Origin: Labrenzia sp. VG12
GTDB taxonomy: Bacteria; Pseudomonadota; Alphaproteobacteria; Rhizobiales; Stappiaceae
Reading direction: 5' to 3'
Assembly (NCBI RefSeq): GCF_002237595.1
Contig: NZ_CP022529.1
Location: 620,001-684,000 of the forward strand
Length of the DNA stretch: 64,000 nucleotides
Shown: positions 8,484 through 17,101 of the stretch, in pieces
Position numbering within the stretch: the first letter of the stretch is position 1
Layout of the letters: each line of letters begins with the position of its first letter
Notes under the pieces: generated by a model
Told to the model about the DNA's origin: nothing
Seen by the model: the letters and a program-made list of their open reading frames with translations, nothing else
Database searches by the model: none
Made by a program: the position numbers and the translations under genes

Positions 8484-10442
8484 GTGACAGATCGATCAGC
8501 CACCGCGCCGCAAAAAGACACGACCGCGGCATCCGGCAGCCCGTCCGACAAGCAAAACAAACAGAAGGCCGTCAGCGCCGACGAAGGCAGCACGCTGACG
8601 ACGCTGGCCAATCTCTGGCCCTATATCTGGCCTTCGGACCGACCCGATCTGAAGAAGCGTGTTCTGCTGGCCGTCTTTGCGCTGGTGATCGCCAAATTCG
8701 TAACGGTGTTGTCGCCCTATTTTTTCGCCTGGGCGACCGACGCCCTGACCGGTGAGGTGGCGGACCTGCCGCCGTTCCTGGTGGCACCGATCATGCTGGT
8801 TCTGGCTTACAATGCCGCACGCGTCCTTGCCGTTGCCTTCAACCAGTTACGGGACGCGCTTTTTGCCCGCGTGGGCCAGCATGCCGTTCGTCAATTGGCG
8901 ATCCTCACATTCCAGCATCTGCACCAGCTCTCGTTACGCTTCCATCTGGCGCGCCGCACCGGCGGCCTCAGCCGTGTGATCGAGCGTGGCGTAAAGGGCA
9001 TTGAGTCGATCGTGCGGTTCACGATCCTCAACGGGTTCCCGACAGTTCTGGAATTCGCCATCATGGCGGCGGTCATCTGGTACCAGTTTGGCTTCTTCTA
9101 CGTCGTCGTCGTGGCAGTCATGATTGCGGCCTATGTCTGGTTCACTGTCAAATGTTCCAACTGGCGCATCGAAATCCGGCGCGAGATGAACGACAGCGAC
9201 ACGGATGCCAATTCAAAGGCCATCGACAGCCTCCTGAATTTTGAAACGGTGAAGTATTTCGGCAACGAGAAGATGGAAGCCGAACGGTTCGACGTGTCGA
9301 TGGCGAAGTATGAAAAGGCGGCCACCAAGACCTGGACGTCTCTTGCCTGGCTGAACCTTGGTCAGTCCGTCATCCTTGGCATCGGCATGGCGGTTTGCAT
9401 GGCCCTGTCCGCCAGAGCGGTGCTGGCAGGCGAGCAGAACATCGGCGACTTTGTCCTTATCAACGCGCTCCTGATGCAGATTTCCATTCCCCTCAACTTC
9501 ATCGGCTTTCTGTACCGGGAAATCCGTCAGGGCCTGGCCGACATCGAATCCATGTTCGATCTGCTGCTCGTGCCGGCCGAGATCAAGGACAAGCCTGATG
9601 CCGGCCCGCTTCAGGCCGTCGAAGGCAACATCGCCTTCAGGAATGTGCGCTTTCATTATGATGAAGACAGGCCGATCCTGAAGGGCGTCGACTTTGAGGT
9701 CCCGGCCGGCAAGACGGTCGCGATCGTCGGGCCTTCCGGCGCCGGCAAGTCGACGATCTCCAGGTTGCTGTTCCGGTTTTACGACGTGACGGACGGCGCC
9801 GTGGACATTGACGGCCAGGACGTGCGTGACGTCACCCAGGAGAGCGTGCGCCACGCCATCGGAATGGTGCCGCAGGATACGGTGCTCTTCAACGACACCA
9901 TCGCCTACAACATTCGCTACGGTCGTCCGGACGCGACAGATGAGGAAGTGCGCGAGGCGGCGCGCATGGCGCAGATCCACGACTTTATCGAGAAGCTGCC
10001 ACAGGGCTATCAGTCGGAGGTTGGCGAACGTGGCCTGAAACTGTCCGGTGGTGAAAAACAGCGCGTGGCGATTGCCCGCACGATCCTGAAATCACCGCCG
10101 ATCCTGATCCTGGACGAAGCGACTTCCGCGCTCGACACGCATACGGAGCGGGAAATTCAGTCGGCGCTGGACGAAGTGTCCCAGAACCGTACCACGCTGG
10201 TGATTGCGCACCGCTTGTCCACCGTGGTCAATGCCGATCAGATCATCGTGCTGGAAGCCGGCGAAATTGCCGAGCGCGGCACCCATCTCGAGCTGCTCGA
10301 CAAGGACGGCCTCTATGCCTCCATGTGGGCGCGGCAGCGCGAGGCGGATGAGGCAGAGGAACGGCTGCGGGCCGCTCGCGAAAATGACGACCTTGGCATC
10401 ATTACGCGTGGCCAGACAGCAGACTACGTTCCGGCAAAGTAG
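8484..10442 (+). CDS. Atm1/HMT1-type ABC exporter (half transporter)
   Basis: A 652-residue inner-membrane half transporter working as a homodimer. A polar N-terminus (1-35) precedes six membrane helices (about 50-330), with the Atm1-typical NFETVKYFGNE on the cytoplasmic side near residue 252. The ATPase domain shows Walker A GPSGAGKST (near 416), signature LSGGEKQR (near 518) and Walker B LILDEATSALD (near 537). Bacterial Atm1 homologues export glutathione conjugates of metals. The gene sits directly after the cysteine-rich ArsR gene, supporting a metal or thiol stress role. The C-terminal tail (about 625-652) is charged. Confidence 0.9.
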   Translation: MTDRSATAPQKDTTAASGSPSDKQNKQKAVSADEGSTLTTLANLWPYIWPSDRPDLKKRVLLAVFALVIAKFVTVLSPYFFAWATDALTGEVADLPPFLVAPIMLVLAYNAARVLAVAFNQLRDALFARVGQHAVRQLAILTFQHLHQLSLRFHLARRTGGLSRVIERGVKGIESIVRFTILNGFPTVLEFAIMAAVIWYQFGFFYVVVVAVMIAAYVWFTVKCSNWRIEIRREMNDSDTDANSKAIDSLLNFETVKYFGNEKMEAERFDVSMAKYEKAATKTWTSLAWLNLGQSVILGIGMAVCMALSARAVLAGEQNIGDFVLINALLMQISIPLNFIGFLYREIRQGLADIESMFDLLLVPAEIKDKPDAGPLQAVEGNIAFRNVRFHYDEDRPILKGVDFEVPAGKTVAIVGPSGAGKSTISRLLFRFYDVTDGAVDIDGQDVRDVTQESVRHAIGMVPQDTVLFNDTIAYNIRYGRPDATDEEVREAARMAQIHDFIEKLPQGYQSEVGERGLKLSGGEKQRVAIARTILKSPPILILDEATSALDTHTEREIQSALDEVSQNRTTLVIAHRLSTVVNADQIIVLEAGEIAERGTHLELLDKDGLYASMWARQREADEAEERLRAARENDDLGIITRGQTADYVPAK

Positions 10443-10466
10443 GGCAGGCCGCGGTTGTTGGTAAAA

Positions 10467-10497
10467 GGAAAGCCGGATCGGACTGATCCGGCTTTCC
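10467..10497. terminator. Perfect 13-bp hairpin after the ABC exporter gene
   Basis: GGAAAGCCGGATC / GATCCGGCTTTCC pair perfectly around a 5-base loop, 24 bp downstream of the exporter stop. The trailing sequence is ATTCGC on the plus strand, while the minus strand has a TTTTAC run past the stem, so it could also serve the convergent ribH gene at a distance. Confidence 0.65.
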
Positions 10498-10579
10498 ATT
10501 CGCGCTCACGCGCTCACCGATAAAGCTTCCTGGGTCTCCGCTTGTGCGCAGCGGACATCAGTTGAAGTGATGCGGCAGA

Positions 10580-11014
10580 TCAGCCCTTGAGCTGTGCCTT
10601 GAACTTGCCGATCTTCAACGCGGCTTCCGCAGCCTCACGGCCCTTCAGCACGAAATGTTCGCGATAGATCGTCATGTGGTGATCCGTCTCCTGGAAGTGG
10701 TGTGGGGTCAGGGAGACAGAGAGAACGGGAACACCTGTTTCGAGACCGGCCTGCATCAAGCCGCTGACAACTGCCTGGGCCACGAAATCGTGCCGGTAGA
10801 TGCCGCCATCGACGACAAGGGCCGCAGCCGCAATGGCCGCATATTTGCCGGTGACGGCAAGGTCCTTTGCCGCAAGCGGCATTTCAAAGGCACCGGGAAC
10901 GTCAAATACATCAATGTCTTCAGCTGGAATGATCTGCTGGAAGCCCACAAGGGCCTGGTCGACAATGTCTGCGTGCCAGCCGGCTTTGATGAAGGCGTAG
11001 CGGGTGTGTGTCAT
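10580..11014 (-). CDS. ribH: 6,7-dimethyl-8-ribityllumazine synthase, RibH2 type
   Basis: A 144-residue enzyme from ATG 11014; the open frame upstream to 11071 lacks family support. It condenses 5-amino-6-ribitylaminouracil with 3,4-dihydroxy-2-butanone 4-phosphate in riboflavin synthesis. Visible motifs: DVFDVPGAFEMPL for the substrate pocket, AAAALVVDGGIYRHDFVAQAV, and TPHHFQE. The VDGGIYRHDF variant and solitary position resemble the type II lumazine synthases of Brucella and Mesorhizobium. An FMN riboswitch lies just upstream, and no other rib gene is nearby. Confidence 0.92.
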   Translation of the reverse strand: MTHTRYAFIKAGWHADIVDQALVGFQQIIPAEDIDVFDVPGAFEMPLAAKDLAVTGKYAAIAAAALVVDGGIYRHDFVAQAVVSGLMQAGLETGVPVLSVSLTPHHFQETDHHMTIYREHFVLKGREAAEAALKIGKFKAQLKG

Positions 11015-11091
11015 GTGTGATCTCCGTTTTCTTGACACGTCACCCAAGGCGATCACATGCACTCGTGCCACAGGTGTGGTCCGACCGCAGT

Positions 11092-11228
11092 TTCTCTTTC
11101 ATCCGGACTATGACCGTCGGCCCAGGAATCTCACCTGATCTGCATGACCGCTCAAAAAGGAGCGCGCTCGCGGGCTTGCAGCTCAAGCCGCTTACCGCCG
11201 GTGGGGAGTTTCACCCCGCCCTGAGAAC
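11092..11228 (-). promoter_or_regulatory. FMN riboswitch (RFN element) controlling ribH
   Basis: Read on the minus strand, the element shows the conserved order: a GTTCTCAGGGCGGGGTGAAA opening, CCGGCGGTAAG, AAGCCCGCGAGCGC, GCAGATCAGGTGAGATTC, GCCGACGGTCATAGTCC and GGATGAAAGAG. All junction segments of the FMN aptamer are present and the closing GTTCTC/GATGAAAGAGAA arms pair. It ends about 78 bp before the ribH start, leaving space for an expression platform. FMN binding would be expected to turn ribH off. Confidence 0.95.
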
Positions 11229-11359
11229 GGAGCGTATGTGGCAGGCGCCGAACGACAAGGCAAGGCTTAAAGACGCCACAGGATATGACAATTTGGTCAG
11301 GACGGGGCATCGCCCCGGACCGGCCGCATCAAGGCGACCGGTGTTGGCATCGGGTTGGC

Positions 11360-11551
11360 CTAGGCGGCCCTGTTCTGGACCTCGCCGCAATCGTTGACCG
11401 GCTCGAGAACCGAAAAACGGGCCTTGCGAACGGACTGACGACCGGAAAAAGCAGTCTGGATCAAGCCCGACAGAGCACGGCTCAAAGCGCGCAGTTCCCG
11501 GTTGCGGGCAGCGCGGGCGCGGGTTTCGTAGATATCGCCTGAGTGCAGCAT
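11360..11551 (-). CDS. Small basic protein of unknown function
   Basis: A 63-residue ORF, divergent from the LysR gene. An excellent Shine-Dalgarno, AAGGAGAC, stands a few bases before its ATG (11551), which is the main reason to believe it. The N-terminal half is a basic amphipathic stretch (RNRELRALSRALSGLIQ), recalling other short Arg-rich proteins of this group; the C-terminus is not recognisable. No membrane segment or metal motif is seen. The start codons of this gene and LysR lie 97 bp apart, so shared regulation is possible. Confidence 0.5.
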   Translation of the reverse strand: MLHSGDIYETRARAARNRELRALSRALSGLIQTAFSGRQSVRKARFSVLEPVNDCGEVQNRAA

Positions 11552-11648
11552 GATGGTCTCCTTCGCGTTTGGTGACCTCTATATGGCATGTTGCGTCACT
11601 TCGAATAATCGGGCTAAAATCGAAATCATTCTTCGAAAGTATGGAATA

Positions 11649-12599
11649 ATGAGAATTGAGGACCTGCAATTCTTCATCCGCATTGCCGAACTCGGCAGCC
11701 TGTCGGGTGCCGGCCGCGAAATCGGGTTGTCCCCCTCCGCGGCCAGCGCCCGACTAACGACGCTGGAAAAGGTTTTCGGTGCGCAGCTGTTTGCCAGGAC
11801 CACACGGCGAACGACGCTGACCGAAGCCGGGCGGATCTTGCTCCAGCACGGGCGTGCGGCGGTAGATGAAATCGATCAGGCGCGATCTGTTCTGGAGGCG
11901 ACTACGGAAGCACCCCGCGGGTCGTTGAGAATCTCCTGCAACACGTTTTTCGGCCGAAAGCACATCCTTCCCTATCTGGTCGAATTCCGCACGCTCTATC
12001 CCGATATTCAGCTGGAAATGGACATCTCCGACCGCATGGTCGACCTGATCGAGGAAGGTTATGACATTGCCATCAGGGGCGCTCCGCTCGCCGATTCCTC
12101 GCTTCTGGCACGTCGGCTCGGCGGCAACCCGAGGGCGCTGTGCGCCTCGCCAGACTATCTGGCCCGCAGGGGCATCCCGACGAACCCGGAGGATCTGGTC
12201 AATCATGATTGCATCAGCCTGCCGTCGGTTCCTGTCTGGTACTTCAACGGTCCGGAAGGCGAGGTCGGGTTCGAGGTTCAAAAACCGGTCATCAAGGGCG
12301 ACAGCGGCGATCTGACCTATGATGCGGCGCTCCACGGACTGGGTCTGAGCCTGAAGTCGCTGGCCCATGTCTGGGAGGACCTGCGCGACGGCCGGCTGGT
12401 CGCCGTGATGGAAGATTACAAGGTTGCCAGGACCGGGGCGATCTGGGCGGTCTATCCACCCAGCCAGTTCGTTCCTCCCAAAGTGACCGCCTTCGTTGAC
12501 TTTCTGATTTCCAAATACGGACGGCCACCCTACTGGGACACCGACTACCGGGCACCAGAAGCGGTGAAATTGGGGGAAAGGCCCAAAAAGTCTGGCTGA
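11649..12599 (+). CDS. LysR-family transcriptional regulator
   Basis: A 316-residue regulator starting at ATG 11649 (MRIEDLQFFIRIAELGSLSG), where the family alignment begins; a frame extending to 11550 is unlikely. The winged HTH occupies residues 1-60 (SAASARLTTLEKVFGAQLFARTTR) and the LysR substrate-binding domain about 90-300, with the ISDRMVDLIEEGYDIAIRGA segment typical of the CrgA/DmlR-like subgroup. The effector is unknown. The divergent neighbour is a small protein rather than an enzyme, so the target cannot be named from context. Confidence 0.88.
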   Translation: MRIEDLQFFIRIAELGSLSGAGREIGLSPSAASARLTTLEKVFGAQLFARTTRRTTLTEAGRILLQHGRAAVDEIDQARSVLEATTEAPRGSLRISCNTFFGRKHILPYLVEFRTLYPDIQLEMDISDRMVDLIEEGYDIAIRGAPLADSSLLARRLGGNPRALCASPDYLARRGIPTNPEDLVNHDCISLPSVPVWYFNGPEGEVGFEVQKPVIKGDSGDLTYDAALHGLGLSLKSLAHVWEDLRDGRLVAVMEDYKVARTGAIWAVYPPSQFVPPKVTAFVDFLISKYGRPPYWDTDYRAPEAVKLGERPKKSG

Positions 12600-12745
12600 T
12601 TTTCCGCGAAAATCGGTTCTCTTTCGGCCAAAAAGCCTCTAGAAGCGGAGCAACAACAAGTGCAACTGGTGCATGTCGGGCAACCGCCCTGCTGGTCTCG
12701 CGAAGCGGGATCCGTAACGCACCCGTTCTGACAACGGAAACAAAG

Positions 12746-13450
12746 ATGTCGATAGTCGATTCCATCACCAAGGCCGTGGTGCCGATCCATCGTGAAGGCT
12801 GGCCCTTCGTGGCGATTGCTTTGGTGGCAACCCTGGTGATCGGATATTTCATCAGTCCGCTGTTCTGGATCGGGCTCATCCTGACCGGCTGGGTCTGTTA
12901 TTTCTTTCGTGACCCCAAACGGGTGACACCTGTCGCGGACGGCCTCGTCGTATCTCCGGCGGACGGTGTGGTCAGCCTTGTCGGCCTGGCTCGGCCTCCG
13001 GCGGAACTGGAGCTCGGCACCGAGCCGTTGATGCGCGTGTCGGTTTTCATGAACGTGTTCAACTGCCACGTGAACCGGGCCCCGATCGGCGGCAAGGTCC
13101 TTCGTGTGGCCTATCGGGCAGGGGCGTTCCTGAATGCCGAACTGGACAAGGCCAGCGAACAGAACGAGCGCAATGGCCTGGTGATCGAAGCGGGAGACAC
13201 CCGGATTGGTGTGGTCCAGATCGCAGGTCTCGTGGCGCGCCGGATCGTGTGTTTCTCACGCGAGGGCGAAGAGCTTGCTGCCGGCGAACGCTTTGGCCTG
13301 ATCCGTTTCGGCTCACGGCTTGATGTCTATTTTCCAGCCGATACCCAGCCCAAGGTGGCCCTTGGCCAGACGATGATTGCGGGCGAAACCGTGCTTGCCG
13401 ACCTGTCGCAGCCACAGGCTCCGGCACAGCAATTGACCCGTGTGAGCTGA
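12746..13450 (+). CDS. psd: Phosphatidylserine decarboxylase proenzyme
   Basis: A 234-residue short-type (Psd-D like) proenzyme that makes phosphatidylethanolamine from phosphatidylserine at the inner membrane. Two membrane helices lie at about 20-50 (FVAIALVATLVIGYF and LFWIGLILTGWVCYF). FRDPKR, SPADGVV and FMNVFNCHVNRAP follow, and the self-cleavage site RFGSRLDVYFP is near residue 188, where the serine of GS becomes the pyruvoyl group. It is 7 bp upstream of pssA, so the two enzymes of the pathway are co-transcribed. Confidence 0.94.
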   Translation: MSIVDSITKAVVPIHREGWPFVAIALVATLVIGYFISPLFWIGLILTGWVCYFFRDPKRVTPVADGLVVSPADGVVSLVGLARPPAELELGTEPLMRVSVFMNVFNCHVNRAPIGGKVLRVAYRAGAFLNAELDKASEQNERNGLVIEAGDTRIGVVQIAGLVARRIVCFSREGEELAAGERFGLIRFGSRLDVYFPADTQPKVALGQTMIAGETVLADLSQPQAPAQQLTRVS

Positions 13451-13457
13451 GGGCACA

Positions 13458-14330
13458 GTGGACGATACATCCGACAAGAGCACAGACCGCCCGGGCCAGA
13501 CCCCGCGTTTTCGCCGGGTTCCACTGCGCCTGATCATTCCGAACATGGTGACGCTGCTGGCGCTGTGTTCCGGCCTCACCGCCGTTCGCATGGCGTTTGA
13601 GGGGCGGTGGGAGTTCGCGGTCGGGGCGGTTCTTGTTGCGGCGGTGCTGGACGGCCTGGATGGCCGGGTCGCACGCATGATGAAAGGCACGTCCCGCTTT
13701 GGTGCGGAGCTCGACTCCCTGTCGGACTTTGTCAATTTCGGTGTCACGCCGGCGCTGATGCTCTATCTCTGGATCCTGAAAGAGGCGGGTAATCTCGGCT
13801 GGATCGCAGCCCTGATCTTCGCCATTTCCGCGGCCCTGAGGCTGGCACGTTTCAACGTGGCGCTGGATGATCCCAACAAGCCGGCATGGGCGTCCCGGTT
13901 CTTCACCGGCGTTCCGGCACCGGCGGGCGCCCTGACGGTGTTGCTGCCGCTCTATCTCGATTTCCTCGGCCTGTTTCCGCACTGGTTTGCCGATGACGCC
14001 TTTGTGGCCGCCTATACGATCGGCATCGCCTTTCTGTTGATCAGCCGTCTGCCGACCTATTCGGGCAAGACGCTGGGGACGCGTGTCCGGCGCGACTATG
14101 TGCTGCCGCTCTTCGTCTTTGCCGTCCTCATTGTCGCGCTCACCGTCAGTTATCCGTTCCGGATGCTGGCCGGTGGTGCCGTCCTCTATCTGTTGACGAT
14201 TCCCGTCTCCTGGCGGGCCCATCGCAAGCTGGTTCAGGCAGAGGCGGATATGGCGCTCGATGATGATGGCGACGAATGCGACACTGATCTCGATGATCTG
14301 GCCGACCGGGACAAGGATCACGGCGGCTGA
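13458..14330 (+). CDS. pssA: CDP-diacylglycerol-serine O-phosphatidyltransferase
   Basis: A 290-residue membrane enzyme making phosphatidylserine from CDP-diacylglycerol and serine, the step before Psd. The CDP-alcohol phosphatidyltransferase motif is complete: DGLDGRVARMMKG followed by ELDSLSDFVNFG (D-G-x2-A-R-x8-G-x3-D-x3-D). About eight hydrophobic helices follow, and the tail is acidic (DDDGDECDTDLDDL). The start is GTG 13458, seven bases after the psd stop, indicating coupled translation. Confidence 0.94.
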   Translation: MDDTSDKSTDRPGQTPRFRRVPLRLIIPNMVTLLALCSGLTAVRMAFEGRWEFAVGAVLVAAVLDGLDGRVARMMKGTSRFGAELDSLSDFVNFGVTPALMLYLWILKEAGNLGWIAALIFAISAALRLARFNVALDDPNKPAWASRFFTGVPAPAGALTVLLPLYLDFLGLFPHWFADDAFVAAYTIGIAFLLISRLPTYSGKTLGTRVRRDYVLPLFVFAVLIVALTVSYPFRMLAGGAVLYLLTIPVSWRAHRKLVQAEADMALDDDGDECDTDLDDLADRDKDHGG

Positions 14331-14421
14331 GACTGTTTCCGGCCTGCGCTCGCAAACCGGGTTTCAAGCTTTGCAAATGTGGGACACTTAGAGCGCCTCG
14401 TTGTTCAGAGGAGCTTTAGTC

Positions 14422-15171
14422 ATGTTTCACGGAAAAACCATTTTGATCACGGGCGCGAGCAGCGGTATCGGTGCCGCCACCGCCCGTCTTCTTGCCGAGG
14501 CTGGCGCCAATCTTGTGCTCGCAGCCCGTCGTGCAGACCGGCTGGAGGAGGTCAAAGCCTCGCTTCCCGAGGCTGCCGACCGGATCGCAATTCATGTGGG
14601 GGATGTCGCCGATCCGCAGTTTTCCGAAGCGTCGGTCAAGACGGCGCTGGAGGCCTTCGGCGGCCTTGATGGAGCCTTCAACAATGCCGGCACGCTTGGC
14701 GACATGGGGCCGGTGCCGGAGATGAGCCTGGACACCTGGAACCAGGTGATGGCCACCAATCTCAACGCCGCCTTCCTGGCTGCCAAGCACCAGATACCGG
14801 CCTTGCGGGCGCGGGGTGGCGGGGCCATCGTTTTCACGTCGTCCTTTGTCGGGCACACGATCGGTCTGCCGGGCATGGCGGCCTACGCGGCGGCCAAGGC
14901 CGGATTGATCGGCTTGACCCAGGTTCTCGCCGTCGAGCATGGAGCCGAAGGGATCCGGGTGAATGCGCTGCTTCCAGGGGGCACCAAGACGGAGATGGCG
15001 GGAGAGGATCCGGCTTTCCATGACTATGTTGCCGGCCTTCACGCGCTGAAACGCATGGCGGAACCGGAGGAGGTCGCCCGCGCGGCGCAGTTCCTTCTTT
15101 CCGATGCCGGCTCTTTCGTGACCGGTTCGGCGATGCTGTGTGACGGCGGCAACTCGATCACCAAGGCCTGA
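14422..15171 (+). CDS. Short-chain dehydrogenase/reductase
   Basis: A 249-residue classical SDR with ATG 14422 preceded by AGAGGAG. The Rossmann NAD(P) motif TGASSGIG is at residues 10-17, NNAG near 90, and the catalytic residues are in SSFVG (Ser) and YAAAK (Tyr, Lys). The C-terminal DGGNSITKA is typical of the FabG-like group. The substrate is not deducible and the neighbours do not suggest one. Confidence 0.85.
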   Translation: MFHGKTILITGASSGIGAATARLLAEAGANLVLAARRADRLEEVKASLPEAADRIAIHVGDVADPQFSEASVKTALEAFGGLDGAFNNAGTLGDMGPVPEMSLDTWNQVMATNLNAAFLAAKHQIPALRARGGGAIVFTSSFVGHTIGLPGMAAYAAAKAGLIGLTQVLAVEHGAEGIRVNALLPGGTKTEMAGEDPAFHDYVAGLHALKRMAEPEEVARAAQFLLSDAGSFVTGSAMLCDGGNSITKA

Positions 15172-15177
15172 GAGCGC

Positions 15178-15202
15178 GGGCACTGCGCTGGTCGCAGTGC
15201 CC
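15178..15202. terminator. Hairpin downstream of the SDR gene
   Basis: GGGCACTGCG / CGCAGTGCCC form a perfect 10-bp stem with a 5-base loop, starting 6 bp after the stop codon. Only a short T stretch (CTTT) follows, so termination may be weak. Confidence 0.6.
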
Positions 15203-15295
15203 CGGCCTTTGCAGGAAACTGTTTGCCAGACCGGCTTGAACCGGCAATAGAAGTAGGTGTGGTGATGAGTGGCAGGACTCAGAAGAGGTAGACCG

Positions 15296-15823
15296 GTGAG
15301 CGACATGACAGAATTGCGCCTTGGCACGTTGCAGGATCTTCCGGGTCTGGAAAACCTCTACAGGGCTGCCTTTCCTGAAGAAGACCTTCTGCCGCTGGTA
15401 CGGAGCCTTCTGCAGGAAGGAGACGGTGTGCTGTCACTGGTGGCCTTGCAGGGCGACCGGCTGGTCGGGCATGTGCTCTACACGCGCTGTTCGGTTGAAC
15501 CGGACGGGCATGTCGCAGCACTCCTGGGCCCGCTTTGCGCAGCGCCGGACTTGCAGAAACAGGGCATTGGCGGCCGTCTTGTCCGGGAAGGATTGACGCG
15601 GCTGTCGGACTGGCAGGTTGGCAAGGTCCTGGTGCTCGGCGATCCGAATTACTATGGCCGTTTCGGATTTCAACCGGGCAGCCGCATCGCACCACCTTAC
15701 GCACTTCCAACGGAATGGGCCGAAGCCTGGCAGTCGCTGGACCTGGGCGCAGGCACTGCGCCCAACACCGGCACGCTCATGGTGCCGGCGCCGTGGCGGA
15801 ACAGGTCACTCTGGTCCGAATAG
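15296..15823 (+). CDS. GNAT-family N-acetyltransferase (YhbS-like)
   Basis: About 175 residues. GTG 15296 fits best with AGAGGT seven bases upstream; ATG 15305 is the alternative. The GNAT core is visible: LLGPLCAAPDLQKQGIGGRLVREGL holds the acetyl-CoA pyrophosphate loop (Q-x-x-G-I-G), followed by VLVLGDPNYYGRFGF, which is the YhbS-type C-terminal motif. Acceptor unknown. It converges with the MarR-GNAT gene, whose end lies 10 bp away. Confidence 0.82.
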   Translation: MSDMTELRLGTLQDLPGLENLYRAAFPEEDLLPLVRSLLQEGDGVLSLVALQGDRLVGHVLYTRCSVEPDGHVAALLGPLCAAPDLQKQGIGGRLVREGLTRLSDWQVGKVLVLGDPNYYGRFGFQPGSRIAPPYALPTEWAEAWQSLDLGAGTAPNTGTLMVPAPWRNRSLWSE

Positions 15824-15832
15824 GGCCTGACC

Positions 15833-16783
15833 CTAAGGGCGCTTGCGGATGAACATCTGCTCTGTCACCGCCTTGCCCCATTGATCGCCGACATATTCGT
15901 CGGCCAATTCAAAGCCGTTTTTCTCATAGAGTGCCCGGGCGGCCTCCAGCCCCTTGAGGGTCCACAAGTGGATCTCGACGAAGCCGTGCCGGTCGCAATG
16001 CTCCAGCGCCTTTGACAACAGCACCTTGCCGAGCCCCTTGCCGCGCAGGCGTTCGGATAGGATGAACCAGCGCAGATGGGCGATATTGCCCTCAAGGTCT
16101 TCGCCGTCGATGCTGATCGAACCGATCACTTCGTCCCTGTCGACGACACTCCAGCTGTTGTTCACCGGGGCGTCGATCCGCGGCATGAACTCGGCCATGG
16201 CCTTCGCAACCACACTTTCAAAGGTTGGCCCCATACCGACGATGGGGCCATGGGTGCGGCCATGCATGGCGGCGATGTCGCCAATCATGCCGGTCTGGTA
16301 ACCCTCGACAATCTCAAACTCCGGCAAAGTGTCCTGACCGGAGACAGCCTCGCCGGCCAGCGCATCCGCATAAGCCGTCATGGACTGTGCAATCACGTCG
16401 GCCCTGGTGCCTTCGATCCGCGACAGGGCCTGAAGGGCCTGGTCGTTGCCGAACCGGTCGATACGGGCAAAGGTCTCCCGGCCATCATCTGTCAGGTGCA
16501 GTTCAAAACTCCGGCCGTCACTTTCCGAGCGGGTCTGAACGATGTCGCCCCGCGCCTCGAGGGACTTGAGCAAGCGGCTGACGGTTGATTTTTCCAGCTT
16601 CAGCCTGGCGCTGAGCTCCTTGGCGGTGATGCCTGGATGGAGTCCGATTTCAAGCACGGCGTGGACACCGGACCCGGAAAGGTCCGTGCCGGCAACGCCC
16701 TTGTCGAGAAAACCGAATTCGCGAACCATTTGCCGGGACGCGGCACGGATGTCGTGAACAAGGGCGGGGGAGGGAGTGGTCAT
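15833..16783 (-). CDS. MarR-type regulator fused to a GNAT acetyltransferase
   Basis: A 316-residue fusion from ATG 16783. Residues 1-150 form a MarR winged helix (GLHPGITAKELSARLKLEKS then TVSRLLKSLEARG). Residues 160-316 are a GNAT domain with ERLRGKGLGKVLLSKALEHC as the acetyl-CoA loop and LWTLKGLEAARALYEKNGF near the end. The fusion architecture is widespread in alphaproteobacteria and actinobacteria, but its targets are largely unknown. A small palindrome upstream of the start suggests autoregulation. Confidence 0.88.
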   Translation of the reverse strand: MTTPSPALVHDIRAASRQMVREFGFLDKGVAGTDLSGSGVHAVLEIGLHPGITAKELSARLKLEKSTVSRLLKSLEARGDIVQTRSESDGRSFELHLTDDGRETFARIDRFGNDQALQALSRIEGTRADVIAQSMTAYADALAGEAVSGQDTLPEFEIVEGYQTGMIGDIAAMHGRTHGPIVGMGPTFESVVAKAMAEFMPRIDAPVNNSWSVVDRDEVIGSISIDGEDLEGNIAHLRWFILSERLRGKGLGKVLLSKALEHCDRHGFVEIHLWTLKGLEAARALYEKNGFELADEYVGDQWGKAVTEQMFIRKRP

Positions 16784-16797
16784 GTGTGAAGTCCATT

Positions 16798-16816
16798 TAG
16801 TTGTATAAAGCAACTA
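16798..16816. promoter_or_regulatory. Candidate MarR operator
   Basis: TAGTTG-N7-CAACTA, a perfect 6-bp inverted repeat whose half-sites are 13 bp apart centre to centre, lies 15 bp upstream of the MarR-GNAT start. The spacing suits a MarR dimer. Inferred from position and symmetry only. Confidence 0.6.
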
Positions 16817-17101
16817 TATGGTTTTGGGTCGAGAGAGGCAAGGGCGCCACAGATAAAAATGTTTGAATGGCAAAGCTGCAGCCAAGTTTGGCAATCATCC
16901 CCGACAAGCGAGGCGCAGATCGGGGATCTGTTGTTGCTCAACCGGTGGCAAGGGGCAGGACGAGGCGGCGCGTCATCACGCCAAACTGCTTTCTTGCCCC
17001 AAATAGCGATGTGGAACGGGTCCCGGTTTGAGGCAGGGCCGACGCCGTGGCGGATGGACGCCCTTGTCAAAACGGCAAGGTTTCAAACGCCCCGCACAAA
17101 C
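16817..17101. other. Gene-free stretch upstream of the MarR-GNAT gene
   Basis: Open frames cross this region on both strands, but none has a ribosome binding site, a recognisable motif or amino-acid composition like the neighbours. I see nothing here beyond the promoter side of the MarR-GNAT gene. Confidence 0.5.

Noticed and set aside
13059..14321. Long minus-strand frame opposite psd and pssA
   Set aside because: Lies fully across two well-supported genes, with the Arg/Gln-rich composition of an antisense shadow.
16780..17070. 96-codon minus-strand frame upstream of the MarR-GNAT gene
   Set aside because: It overlaps the candidate operator, has no ribosome site and a composition unlike its neighbours.
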